The notes: generated by a model not told the origin, from the sequence alone. A DNA stretch of 43,097 nucleotides from an uncultured Bacillus sp. (GCF_946478885.1 NZ_CAMLDX010000019.1:1-43097); one strand, 5' to 3'; positions 16,150 to 25,043 are shown, numbered from the stretch's first letter. Translations and numbers: made by a program.

Positions 16150-18075
16150 TTACAAAAGGTTAAAGACCATATAGGTTTGTAAAGAGAGCTGAATCTCAAA
16201 TTTAGATGAAGCTTTTGATAGATCCGTATTTATTAATTCTTGTATACGCTGAATGCGATATCTCATTCCACTAATGGAAACATTCATATTTCTTGCTGTT
16301 TTATGAAGATTACATTCATTTTCTATATAATAGAAAAGAGTTCTTACTAGTTCAGAAGAATTCCTTTCATCGTATGCTTTTAAATGGTAGAGAAATTCAT
16401 GAGCATATTCCAATAATTCCTCCGGTTTTCTGGCATCCAATAGAATCATAATATGTCCTAGCTCGTCAGCATGCACAATTCCGTTTGGGGATTCATTCAT
16501 TAACCGATTTTTAGCTTTTGCCACTTCTATTGCCTTTTTTGCTTCTTTGAACTTTTTACTATATTGTCCAGCATCTGTACAAAGCTTACTTACGCCGATA
16601 TAGACCGTGGTATTTTCACCGTTCATTCCAATCAGTTCATAGCAATGCTGAGCAAACGCCTTAATCGTCGTCTTTTTTTTCTGGAGATACTCAATAGGAA
16701 TTAAGAAAGCCGCTTTATTAAGTTTTTCGAGCTTAATAAAGGCTGTATTATAATATGTTCCTTCTCTGTTAAAAAATTCCATTACTGCCTTTGAAACAAT
16801 TTTATACTTGTTATTTGCAGTGTTCTCGGAATTTGAAAATAAACCTTTATTCGGAAACTCAAAGATAAGAACATGGTGCGGCTGATTAATATTATATCCG
16901 AAATAGGAGAAACGTTTAATGATATTTGCCGGGTCTGTTTCATCCTTGAACAGTTCCTCTAATAGATCGCCTTTCATTCTCTCTTCCGTTTGGATTGCCG
17001 TTCGTTCATTTAACATTTTAACAGCACAAATGCTGGCAGCCCTTTCTAAAAAGTCTGTTTCGGCGTCGCCAAACTTTCTCCCTTCTCGATAAATGGATAT
17101 ATAACCATACACGTCATTTTGAATAATAATAGGGGAGATTAAAATATGCTGATCATCCTTTATTTTATATGACTCGGTTTGTGTCAAAGTGTGGTTCGTA
17201 CATTGTTTTTCAATAAATTCTTCGATTTTATCCTTATTATAAGGCTGTTCTTCATTGTAATCGCTTTCATGAAAGAAATGGGCAATATAATCAACATATT
17301 GATTATGGATAAAAACCGGCATTTTCAACTCATTTGCTAGTAACTCAGCAAAAACATCCATCCCTTTTCCCTGAAGCAGAGCAGATGTTAATTTTTTTGT
17401 AATTGACGAACCAATATGGAGGATTTCACTTTGTTTTTCAACACGGCGATACACGATATCCAGTTCATCTGCGATATCCTGTTCCTCGTAGTTGATCAGT
17501 TCGTCAGCAATTTCTGATCCCCACTCCTCCACTGTTTTAGCGACATAACGACATTGTTTATCGCCTTTTCCTACACAGTGTGTTTCCTTGAAAATCACTT
17601 TTTTTCCGAGGCATTCACTATTATAGCCGCCTCCATACCCCATAAGAAAATAGCAGATTGGTTCATGATACAAAGGATAATGCTGCAGATGCTGCTTTGC
17701 TTCATAGGAGTCAATCCAGTAGCCAGTAACGTTAAAGATCCCTTTTTTCATATCAACATTAAATTCTTCTGGATAAGAAAAAACACGTCCACCAATTTGA
17801 TGCATTTTCGAACCGGCCACCAGCCATTCCAAGTCACTATCCCATTTCACCATATCCTTTAACATTCTTGCCTCATTTTTCCCGCAATGCCACCCGTAGC
17901 GCAGGAGAAATCTTTTGGCGCGCTGAACACCTATCGTATCAATTAAATCTTTACGTAGTACTCCCCACGCATCAGTGCTAGAAAGAATCATTCTCTTTTC
18001 TTGAAAATAATGTTCCCCCCCATGATTAAAGAAGGAAAAGATGTTCGATAATGTGTTTTTTCCAATTGTAGCCAA
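16150..18075 (-). CDS. XylR_N / V4R / PucR-type transcriptional activator (copy 2)
   Basis: Same domain order and length (641 residues) as the convergent regulator at 13885, with many shared blocks such as SSTDAWG, RAKRFLLRYGW, VTGYWIDSYEAKQHLQHYP and NECNLHKTARNMN...GMRYRIQ. The start is TTG with GAGGTG seven bases upstream and corresponds to the internal Met of copy 1. V4R cysteines are kept. The C-terminus ends a few residues earlier than copy 1, right beside the IS remnant, so the insertion may have trimmed it. Likely activator for the upstream minus-strand catabolic genes or for a related inducer. Confidence 0.87.
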   Translation of the reverse strand: MATIGKNTLSNIFSFFNHGGEHYFQEKRMILSSTDAWGVLRKDLIDTIGVQRAKRFLLRYGWHCGKNEARMLKDMVKWDSDLEWLVAGSKMHQIGGRVFSYPEEFNVDMKKGIFNVTGYWIDSYEAKQHLQHYPLYHEPICYFLMGYGGGYNSECLGKKVIFKETHCVGKGDKQCRYVAKTVEEWGSEIADELINYEEQDIADELDIVYRRVEKQSEILHIGSSITKKLTSALLQGKGMDVFAELLANELKMPVFIHNQYVDYIAHFFHESDYNEEQPYNKDKIEEFIEKQCTNHTLTQTESYKIKDDQHILISPIIIQNDVYGYISIYREGRKFGDAETDFLERAASICAVKMLNERTAIQTEERMKGDLLEELFKDETDPANIIKRFSYFGYNINQPHHVLIFEFPNKGLFSNSENTANNKYKIVSKAVMEFFNREGTYYNTAFIKLEKLNKAAFLIPIEYLQKKKTTIKAFAQHCYELIGMNGENTTVYIGVSKLCTDAGQYSKKFKEAKKAIEVAKAKNRLMNESPNGIVHADELGHIMILLDARKPEELLEYAHEFLYHLKAYDERNSSELVRTLFYYIENECNLHKTARNMNVSISGMRYRIQRIQELINTDLSKASSKFEIQLSLQTYMVFNLL

Positions 18076-18550
18076 CTCAACCCACCTCTTTCCCTGTTCG
18101 ATTTAACATAAACAGTTCTAAGCTGTTTGTCACACCGCCTTTACCAAAGCTGTTTTTGTACATAATGCAAAAAAAGAAGGATTGCCTCCCTTCTTGTTTC
18201 AATTTCCTGACTGCCATTTTGATAAAACCATTGATCCACAACATTGTCATAAATGTCATAGCATTCATGACACTAGTCAAAGAAAGCTTTGTCCGGAAGA
18301 TTGAAAGTAAAATTCTTTACAAAACGGATGGCTGGGACAATGTTCTATTCATCTCCTCTCTACGCTTGTAAAACATGCCGTTCCACAACATATATTGGTT
18401 CTGAATCTAACATATATTTTAATATCGTTAATACAGTGTAAATAATATTTATTCATATTCTATCTTATAACAGAATTATTTTCTATTATTTTTTGAATTT
18501 TCAGTAAAAATAAAACTATTTACAAAAATAGTATATAGAAAAAGTAAAAA

Positions 18551-18577
18551 CCTGCCACTCATTGTTAGAGTAGCGGG
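18551..18577 (-). terminator. Terminator for the aldolase-side operon
   Basis: CCTGCCACTC pairs with GAGTAGCGGG (one mismatch, one wobble) around a 7-nt loop. On the minus strand it is followed by a T-rich tail, TTTTTACTTTTTC. Placed downstream of the aldolase-like gene. Confidence 0.6.
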
Positions 18578-18650
18578 CTTTTAACTGATAGACTTTCCTA
18601 TAAAACATTTTAATAAGCTTATGTTAAATCTTGTTGTTGCTCCTTAAACT

Positions 18651-18726
18651 GCCTTATGTGTATGGTTCACTAAGCCACTTGTTTCTTGTGAACAGGTAAA
18701 AGAGCTTCATGACATACACATAAGGC
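18651..18726. repeat. 76-bp nested palindrome
   Basis: Perfect 14-bp arms GCCTTATGTGTATG and CATACACATAAGGC enclose a second inverted repeat, GTTCAC (18665-18670) and GTGAAC (18688-18693). It sits in the 695-bp gap between the aldolase-like gene and regulator copy 2, which is otherwise without genes. It could be a cruciform-type regulatory site, an RNA structure at the end of the aldolase transcript, or a small mobile palindromic element. Confidence 0.65.
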
Positions 18727-18770
18727 TAATATCAACAATGAACATTAACAGAACTTTTAATAAGAAAAAG

Positions 18771-19535
18771 CTATTGTAGTAAGTCTGGTTGTTCCTTCAC
18801 GATTCGCTCATACAGTAAATTAAATTGAACCTCACCCGCCCAAGGCTCCCCCACTTGCTGACAAGTAAGCCTGGCACTTTCATGATCGATTAGGTTGGGC
18901 TGTCCAACTGCTTCTGCCATCAATTGTGACTGGCAGCAGCGCTCCATACTGATATACCACCAAGCGCATTCCTCTACCGATCCGCCAACCGTCAGCAGGC
19001 CATGATTTTCAAGGATAATTCCTTTATTTTGACCGAGAGTTTTGACAATCTTTTGCCCCTCTTCCTCTTCATACACCACGCCGCCATAATCAGTTAAAAG
19101 GGAGTGGTTTTCATAAAAGGCACAGGCATCCTGTGTAATCGGATCCAATAGTCTGCCGAGTGTTGACCATGTTTTTCCATATAATCCATGCGTGTGTGCG
19201 GCCGCCGCCACATCCGAACGAGCCTGATGAATCGGAATATGAATTGCCAATGCTGCTTTATTGACTAAGTTTGTTTTTCCTTCTACTACCTCTCCATGTT
19301 CATTTACCAAAACCAAATCAGAGGATTTAATTAAGCTGAAGTGTACAGCAAATGGATTCACCCAAAAATGATTCTCATATTCAGGGTCTCGTGCGGTAAT
19401 ATGTCCTGCCAGTCCTTCATCAAAGCCAAACTTTGAAAATAAACGAAAGGCACCAGCTAATCTATTTTTTCGATGTTGGCGTTCTTCTTCTAGAGTTCGC
19501 AACGGGGCAGCGGTTACTAATTCTTCGTTTCCCAT
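18771..19535 (-). CDS. Class II aldolase/adducin-family protein
   Basis: Metal-dependent lyase of the fuculose-aldolase fold, 254 residues. Zinc ligands are visible as H114 and H116 (AHTHGLYG) and H178 (LENHGLL). The family includes sugar-phosphate aldolases and decarboxylases such as 3,4-dihydroxyphthalate decarboxylase of aromatic pathways. In this setting a lyase or decarboxylase acting on an aromatic intermediate is more likely than a sugar reaction, but this is inference. GGAGAGG precedes the ATG. It follows the TauD-like gene by 23 bp, so the two form an operon. Confidence 0.82.
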   Translation of the reverse strand: MGNEELVTAAPLRTLEEERQHRKNRLAGAFRLFSKFGFDEGLAGHITARDPEYENHFWVNPFAVHFSLIKSSDLVLVNEHGEVVEGKTNLVNKAALAIHIPIHQARSDVAAAAHTHGLYGKTWSTLGRLLDPITQDACAFYENHSLLTDYGGVVYEEEEGQKIVKTLGQNKGIILENHGLLTVGGSVEECAWWYISMERCCQSQLMAEAVGQPNLIDHESARLTCQQVGEPWAGEVQFNLLYERIVKEQPDLLQ

Positions 19536-19558
19536 TTCAAACCTCTCCTTTCAATTCA

Positions 19559-20542
19559 TTACACGTTCATTTTTTCACGGGGGAAGCCATTCCGACCAGG
19601 AAAATCTGGTGCCAATTCGCGTGCGTTTGGCATTTTTAACCACAATCTTAACAAATGGCGCTTACGCTCAGGTTCTTCATAATCTTCAAAATCAGTACGA
19701 GAGTGAAGCACAAAATAATTATTGGCAAATTGCATATCACCCGGCTCCAACATCATATCAAAACGAATGTTGTCATCATGAAGAATGGAGTCGAGCAGGT
19801 CGAATGCCTCTACTTCCACTTTAGAAAGCTGCATTCCGCCCTGCTCCTGCCCTAATTCAATATATTCGCGCAAATAACGGCAGCTTAACTTATCTTGATA
19901 GTAGCTGAAGATGGGTGATAAGGTCGGGACCTCTTCTCCAAGGTGAGCAAAGAAATAGCGGCGGTAGAAAAGGCCGAGAAGCTCCGGATGCTTTTCGAGT
20001 ATTTCATTATAAGCTGTAATGACACTGACAAGGCTGCTTAGCCCTCCGGATTTTGCTTTACGGAGTGACAGCAGACCGACAACATCAGATAAATCAGTAT
20101 GATAAGGAAGAAGATTGTTCGTTTGGTAGACACGGGTATTTTTATTGTTTGGATCACCAACAGCCCTCACATGACCCAGCATCTCACCTTTCGGGTTTTG
20201 CGCAACCGGAATGCCCATATGAAGTCCGAGACCGTAGTAAATGATACTTGCTTCTTCATCACTATACCTTTCAATCGGTAACCCGCGGATGAAGAGAAAT
20301 CCTCTGCCATTTTCTAATTCCTCGACAAGGTTGGTAATTTCATCTGTTAGGTCTGGCAACGGAAAATCCGTCTTTGTAAAATGGGGTACTGTTAAACCCT
20401 TGTGTAGCACCTGGTGTAAAGCAGATTCTAAGGATTCAATCATTTTTTCGGACAAATAGTAAATCCATGAATCATCCTTAGACAGTTCTTTTCCCTTCCA
20501 TGCAGCTGAACCTTGAATTTTTTTCGTTAAAATCGTCCCCAT
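19559..20542 (-). CDS. TauD/TfdA-family Fe(II)/2-oxoglutarate dioxygenase
   Basis: Oxygenase using 2-oxoglutarate as co-substrate. The iron triad is visible as H148-x-D150 (PYHTDLSD) and H280 (FVLHSR), followed by the co-substrate arginine region around R295-R299 (RKRHLLRLW). 327 residues, normal. The family hydroxylates taurine, phenoxyacetates, carnitine precursors and others; the substrate here cannot be read from sequence. GGAGG lies before the ATG. First gene of a two-gene unit with the class II aldolase-like protein. The 267-bp gap upstream holds no gene. Confidence 0.87.
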   Translation of the reverse strand: MGTILTKKIQGSAAWKGKELSKDDSWIYYLSEKMIESLESALHQVLHKGLTVPHFTKTDFPLPDLTDEITNLVEELENGRGFLFIRGLPIERYSDEEASIIYYGLGLHMGIPVAQNPKGEMLGHVRAVGDPNNKNTRVYQTNNLLPYHTDLSDVVGLLSLRKAKSGGLSSLVSVITAYNEILEKHPELLGLFYRRYFFAHLGEEVPTLSPIFSYYQDKLSCRYLREYIELGQEQGGMQLSKVEVEAFDLLDSILHDDNIRFDMMLEPGDMQFANNYFVLHSRTDFEDYEEPERKRHLLRLWLKMPNARELAPDFPGRNGFPREKMNV

Positions 20543-20809
20543 AAAAATCCTCCTTCGAAGGCATATTTTCTTGCCAATTGACTAATTCTTTTATGATGAC
20601 ACCCACAGCAAGGTGAGTAGTACAAACTGACCGATTGAGACAGACTGTTTCGAGTGGTGCTCACATTTTCATTTGGCACACAATATGCCCATACAATGGG
20701 ATACTAGGTTGCATTCGTATTCGTTAGGATCCTATAGATGCAGGAATCTTGTCATGAGATAACATACCAAACCAGATTGGGACAAAGTGTCTGGTATTAA
20801 TTGAAAAGG

Positions 20810-21949
20810 TCAAATGTAGCCACGCATCGGAGGCACGCCAAGTAATACTGATCCAGCACCGTCGTACATGCTTTCGTTGAGGAATGCGTGTTGGGTCACG
20901 ACCATCGCGTCGCGCAAATAGCGCTGCATTGGGTGCCCGTCGTAGATTGCTGCGGTGCCGGAAAGAAGGTAGGCTGACTGAACAGCGCTTGCTCCTTCGC
21001 GGGCAGCTTGAGTGGCTGCCAAACGCAGCATGCTTGTTTGGTCAGCGGAGACACCGTCTCCCCTTAGGATCGATTCCCAAGCGGATTCAGTAGCCTCATA
21101 GAAGAAGGCGCGCGCCGATCTTAGCGATGCTTCTGCCTTTGCCACAGCAATTCGCAGATAAGCGCGATCAACCATCTTCGGTGCACCTGTGATACTAGAA
21201 CGACCAGCGGCCATCTGAGAGACTTCTTCAAGCGCAGCACGGGCTATGCCAAGATTGACTACCGCCAGTACCTGTGCAGCATAAGCGATAGATGGATACT
21301 GGTAAATTGGCTCATCAATAGTGGGAATACCGCCACGGATAAAGGTCCATTCATCAGAGACGAAGACGTCTTTCACTCGCAGGTCATGACTACCTGTTCC
21401 GCGCATCCCGATTACCTCCCAGTTCTCGACGATTTCCACGTCCTCAGGTCTTAGCACAGCGGTGAGCGGCTTGCCTCCTTCCCCGGCGCCAATACCGACA
21501 CCAATCATATCGGCGCCCATGCAGCCGCTCCCGAACTTCCAAAGGCCGTTCACTCGCCAGCCTCCCTCAACCTTCTCTGCAGGCTGAACCGGAAACAAGG
21601 CGCCTGCAAAAGAGACATCAGGCCCATTTGTGTAAAGACATGTAAGAGTTTCGCGTGGCAGGGCCGCCAGATAGACCTGAGCAGAGCCGAAGCTTGCTAC
21701 CCATCCTGTGGAGCCGTCAGCCTCAGAGATGGCCTCAATCAACTTGAGAAACTCCATAGGTGATCGGCCATCACCACCAAAGCATTGTGGCGTATGAGCA
21801 CGATATACACCTAGTTTCTTTAGTTTTGCTACCATATCACGGGGCACGTGCCGCTTCTCTTCAAATTCGTCCCGTCTGATGCGGATTTCGGTCAATACTT
21901 GGTCGAGCAGATTCTGACTTTTCATTTCAACATAATTCCCATATACCAT
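20810..21949 (-). CDS. Flavin-dependent monooxygenase of the acyl-CoA dehydrogenase fold, IacA-like
   Basis: Oxygenase component of a two-component flavin monooxygenase (group D; HpaB/HsaA/IacA-like) that takes reduced flavin from a separate reductase. The acyl-CoA-dehydrogenase fold shows in GSTGWVASFGSAQ (~86-98), the middle domain WKFGSGC...MRGTGSHDLRV (~145-200) and a C-terminal helical bundle ending QRYLRDAMVVTQHA...LLGVPPMRG. The ATG at 21949 has GGAGG eight bases upstream; an ATG five codons earlier contains that site and is rejected. 379 residues. The gene is visibly GC-richer than both neighbours, suggesting separate acquisition. In iac clusters the homologue starts attack on indole-3-acetate. 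Confidence 0.83.
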   Translation of the reverse strand: MVYGNYVEMKSQNLLDQVLTEIRIRRDEFEEKRHVPRDMVAKLKKLGVYRAHTPQCFGGDGRSPMEFLKLIEAISEADGSTGWVASFGSAQVYLAALPRETLTCLYTNGPDVSFAGALFPVQPAEKVEGGWRVNGLWKFGSGCMGADMIGVGIGAGEGGKPLTAVLRPEDVEIVENWEVIGMRGTGSHDLRVKDVFVSDEWTFIRGGIPTIDEPIYQYPSIAYAAQVLAVVNLGIARAALEEVSQMAAGRSSITGAPKMVDRAYLRIAVAKAEASLRSARAFFYEATESAWESILRGDGVSADQTSMLRLAATQAAREGASAVQSAYLLSGTAAIYDGHPMQRYLRDAMVVTQHAFLNESMYDGAGSVLLGVPPMRGYI

Positions 21950-21989
21950 TTTGATCGCCTCCATAACTATTCTCTATTACCATAGTAAA

Positions 21990-22011
21990 ATAGTTAGAAA
22001 ATTCTAACTAT
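21990..22011. promoter_or_regulatory. 22-bp perfect palindrome in the monooxygenase promoter region (operator)
   Basis: ATAGTTAGAA, two central A residues, then TTCTAACTAT. It lies 41-62 bp upstream of the monooxygenase ATG, where it would overlap the promoter. A dyad of this size is typical of TetR- or MarR-type repressors. No such repressor gene is in the window. Confidence 0.6.
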
Positions 22012-22045
22012 AACACATTCGGTCTAAATATAATTGAAAATTCAG

Positions 22046-22056
22046 TACGATTCGTA
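22046..22056. promoter_or_regulatory. 11-bp dyad TACGATTCGTA, possible activator site
   Basis: TACGA-T-TCGTA is palindromic about its central base. It lies about 100 bp upstream of the monooxygenase start. The 10-mer GTACGATTCG recurs upstream of the Rieske gene in the same orientation relative to transcription. A candidate site for the XylR_N/V4R/PucR regulators. Confidence 0.35.
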
Positions 22057-22224
22057 TGAGTTGGTTGAAACAAAGCACATTCATGAGTGAGTGCTCCCAA
22101 CCCAGTATGTGAAAGTTGTTCAGCCTACTATCTCTCTATACGCATCTCTACCGTAATGAAAAGATTGTTTAAGCTAACAACCTGACATTCTATATTTCAT
22201 ACAGAAAAGAAGGCATCTCAAGGC

Positions 22225-22309
22225 AAAAGTGTCTGGTTCCGCCGAACACAATCTAGTAACATAATAGGATTGTTACCAAATAGTTTTTTTACGGACCCTA
22301 GACACTTTG
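22225..22309. repeat. Imperfect palindrome between transporter and monooxygenase genes
   Basis: AAAGTGTCTGGTTCCG faces CGGACCCTAGACACTTT across ~50 bp that contain smaller inverted repeats (GTAAC with GTTAC). A related half-site, CAAAGTGTCTGGT, occurs near 20786 just after the monooxygenase stop. Probably a dispersed palindromic element or the RNA end structure of the transporter gene. Confidence 0.5.
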
Positions 22310-22376
22310 TGAGATTTCCCTTAGTACTAATCAATTTCTTTTATTTTTCAATGATCCTTAAATCATGTTCCTTTGT

Positions 22377-23687
22377 TTATGCTTTCTCTATTTTTCCAGT
22401 ATAAATCGTTATTGGTTCTTCAACTTTTTTCGGACGCAGCGCAGCCCATGCAAGCCCTCCGGCCACTAATAGAATGAAGGAACAAATCTGGAAGGAGTAA
22501 TGAAATCCTGCTGCTACATTAGAAGAATTTTCTACAAGGTAACCTGTAACATATGGTCCTATGATACCGGCTAATGAAGCAAAAGCCATAAACCCTCCTT
22601 GAATTTTACCTTGATGTTTCTTAGGAGCGAGTTCCATTAAAATGGCGGGTCCAAGAACCATTGTGATCACTCCAAAAGTCAAACCAAGGGATAATAAAAC
22701 AATGGCCAGCCAGCTGGAACTTGCCAAAGCTCCAAAAAAGTAGCAGACTGCTCCGGTTACCATGACAGGGGCAAGGACAAATACACGACCTTTGACAACA
22801 CTTTCTGTTTTAAAAAAAAGACGGTCAGAGATGGTAGAAAATGTGATAAGTGATAGGGTGATGAGAATCCATGGCAAAGCGACAACAATTTGTAATGTTT
22901 TGGCACTTAGTCGAAGAACATTCTCCATATAGTTAGGAAGCCAGTTTAACCCAACTGTAAATGACCAATATGTAGCAAAGCCACATAAAGCAATTAAGAT
23001 GAAATTTTTCGAAAGCAGGAAAGATAGGAACCCTGATTCAGGTTGGATTGCCAATGGATCATTGTTCTGTTTTACCATTGAAAGATCCTCTTTTGGATTC
23101 GCTTTCTCTTTTACAACCCATAGCCAGACAACAATCCAGATAACTCCAATGATTCCGGTAGCTATAAAAGCTGAACGCCATCCATAATGTATGATCAGAT
23201 TCATTAAAATAGGCGCTGATATCGCTACTCCAAGAGGACTCCCAACAGATATAATGGAAAGACCTACTCCACGTTTGTCCTTAGGTAACCAGTTAGAGGC
23301 TGCCGTCATAGCTAAAGAATAGGCAGGCCCTTCCCCCATCCCTAAAATGATTCTTGTAACAAGCAAAAAGGCAAAACTTGATACAAATAGTGTTGAAAAT
23401 TGAACAAGAGACCAAATCACGACCATACCAGCGATGACCATTCTTGTGCCAAATTTATCGGCGAGTACTCCGCCTAGTACAGCTGAAAGTGAATATAATA
23501 GAAAGAATACACTCCCTACTATCCCCCATTGCTCAGGAGGCAGCGCTAATTCCGCCATAATAGGAACTGATGCAAATCCAATAATGGCCTTATCGATATT
23601 ACTAATGGCTGTTACCAAGAACAATAGCGCTATGACAATCCATGCCTTTTTAGACATTTTTGCTTCTTTAGGGTTCTTTTTTACCAT
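22377..23687 (-). CDS. MFS transporter, anion:cation symporter type
   Basis: Twelve-helix major facilitator, 436 residues, close in pattern to the ACS family that imports organic anions such as phthalate, hydroxyphenylacetate or hexuronates. The loop motif GGVLADKFGTRMV follows helix 2, and GMGEGPAYSLAMTAASNWLP is typical of ACS members. GAGGAGG lies seven bases before the ATG. Placed between the monooxygenase and the 122-residue protein, it is the likely uptake system for the substrate of this cluster. Confidence 0.88.
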   Translation of the reverse strand: MVKKNPKEAKMSKKAWIVIALLFLVTAISNIDKAIIGFASVPIMAELALPPEQWGIVGSVFFLLYSLSAVLGGVLADKFGTRMVIAGMVVIWSLVQFSTLFVSSFAFLLVTRIILGMGEGPAYSLAMTAASNWLPKDKRGVGLSIISVGSPLGVAISAPILMNLIIHYGWRSAFIATGIIGVIWIVVWLWVVKEKANPKEDLSMVKQNNDPLAIQPESGFLSFLLSKNFILIALCGFATYWSFTVGLNWLPNYMENVLRLSAKTLQIVVALPWILITLSLITFSTISDRLFFKTESVVKGRVFVLAPVMVTGAVCYFFGALASSSWLAIVLLSLGLTFGVITMVLGPAILMELAPKKHQGKIQGGFMAFASLAGIIGPYVTGYLVENSSNVAAGFHYSFQICSFILLVAGGLAWAALRPKKVEEPITIYTGKIEKA

Positions 23688-23833
23688 AAATTAACCTCCT
23701 CTAAAATGGTACTTTCAATTGCTTCTACTTGATGTTTCCGCCGCTTGATGGTTGTCCAGATACGCTGTTGCAGGCTATCATGGTTAGATTTACCAAGATT
23801 AGAGCAATCAAACTGAATAGATTTAGCTCACCT

Positions 23834-24202
23834 TTAGTTTTCTAGTAAGAAAAAAGGTCTGCCAATGACAGCTTCTAAACGAAAATACTTATCCAGTCCT
23901 GTTGCACGGAATGAATGCGTCATATCTGCTACGATTTGTAAATCTGGAACATTATATAGGAAACATGCATGCCAGCCTGCACTTCCAGATGGTCCTGCTG
24001 TTAAAATGTCCCGGTCAATCGTCCCTAGTAATTCAGAACCATTTTCTTTCCATGAAGCAATCACTTCATTTAATGCCGGTAAAATTTCATTTGTTTTTTC
24101 CTTACCCGTTGTGTTAAACCAGCCTGTTGATTCAAAATAAATCATGACTCTAAGCGATGATGGTACTTGTGGTGCTCCATGTACAATTCCAGCCATTTTC
24201 AT
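23834..24202 (-). CDS. 122-residue protein of unknown function, IacB-like candidate
   Basis: Soluble protein with alternating strands and helices, ending LDKYFRLEAVIGRPFFLLEN, and a central LLGTIDRDILTAGPSGSAGWHACFL-type region. I do not recognise a defined enzyme motif. It looks like a ferredoxin-fold (dimeric alpha-beta barrel) type protein. Its place beside SDR, flavin reductase, flavin monooxygenase and transporter genes suggests the small uncharacterised IacB of indole-acetate clusters, but this is from context and size. Two in-frame ATGs (24202 and 24196) follow GGGAGG; either could be used. The gap to the transporter (146 bp) holds no gene. Confidence 0.65.
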   Translation of the reverse strand: MKMAGIVHGAPQVPSSLRVMIYFESTGWFNTTGKEKTNEILPALNEVIASWKENGSELLGTIDRDILTAGPSGSAGWHACFLYNVPDLQIVADMTHSFRATGLDKYFRLEAVIGRPFFLLEN

Positions 24203-24278
24203 TTTCCTCCCTTTTTATCTCATAGTGGTACATAAACTATCGTAGAGTGAAGAACATCCCAACTGGCAAGAACCTTTT

Positions 24279-25043
24279 CTATCTCATTAATAATCCACCA
24301 TTAATATCAAACGTTGACCCAGTAATATAGCCGGCCGACTCCGAGGTTAAATATAAAACAAGCTCCGCTACCTCCTCGTCTTCCCCAACCCGGCCAACAG
24401 GAATACCTTCTACCATTTTCGCTAGTTTTTCAGGCTCAATCCGTTCCATCTCAGGTGTTCGGATCGCTGCAGGCGCAACGGCGTTCACTGTAATTCCGTT
24501 TTTCGATAAGCTGCGAGCAAACACCTTTGTTAGGGCGAGCTGGCCTGCTTTTGATGCACAGTAGTGCGCACCGGATGACAGAGGCCCAACCTGTCCGCCA
24601 AAAGAGGACATATTAATAATGCGGCCCCACTCCTGTTTTTTCATGACATCCGCTACAGCCTGTGAGAAGAAAAAGGTACCTTTTAAATTCACATCAATAA
24701 TACGATCCCATTCCATTTCCCCAATGTCTTCAATCGGCGTTTCCTCACGAATGCCAGCATTGTTGACTAATATATCAATATGCTTCCATTTTGTTAGAAT
24801 CGTGTCGATCGTTTCACGTATTTGATCAATATTTGAAACATCTGCTTTCAAAAACATGGCCTGTTCTTTATACCTGGATTGGATAAAAGAAGACTGCTCC
24901 AACTCTTGAAGTAATTCTTGATTGATATCAATAAAAACTATTTTTTTCCCATTTTCTAATAAGGTTTTGGCAATTGCAAAGCCTAATCCTTGAGCTGCCC
25001 CCGTTACGATGGCTACTCGTCCAAGACCCTCTACAGTCTTCAT
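24279..25043 (-). CDS. Short-chain dehydrogenase/reductase, IacE-like candidate
   Basis: Classical SDR of 254 residues. It has the cofactor motif TGAAQGLG (14-21), NNAG (94-97), catalytic serine in NMSS (146-147) and Y161-x3-K165 (HYCASK), and it ends with the usual ITGSTFDINGG. An acidic residue after the second strand (D39 in FIDIN) favours NAD(H). AGGAGGGG precedes the ATG. In iac clusters an SDR (IacE) acts with the monooxygenase on early oxidised indole-acetate intermediates; the role here is inferred from the gene set. Confidence 0.87.
   Translation of the reverse strand: MKTVEGLGRVAIVTGAAQGLGFAIAKTLLENGKKIVFIDINQELLQELEQSSFIQSRYKEQAMFLKADVSNIDQIRETIDTILTKWKHIDILVNNAGIREETPIEDIGEMEWDRIIDVNLKGTFFFSQAVADVMKKQEWGRIINMSSFGGQVGPLSSGAHYCASKAGQLALTKVFARSLSKNGITVNAVAPAAIRTPEMERIEPEKLAKMVEGIPVGRVGEDEEVAELVLYLTSESAGYITGSTFDINGGLLMR

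Noticed and set aside
18156..18371. 71-codon plus-strand frame upstream of regulator copy 2
   Set aside because: No ribosome site, no protein-like pattern, overlaps an equally long frame on the other strand; treated as chance.
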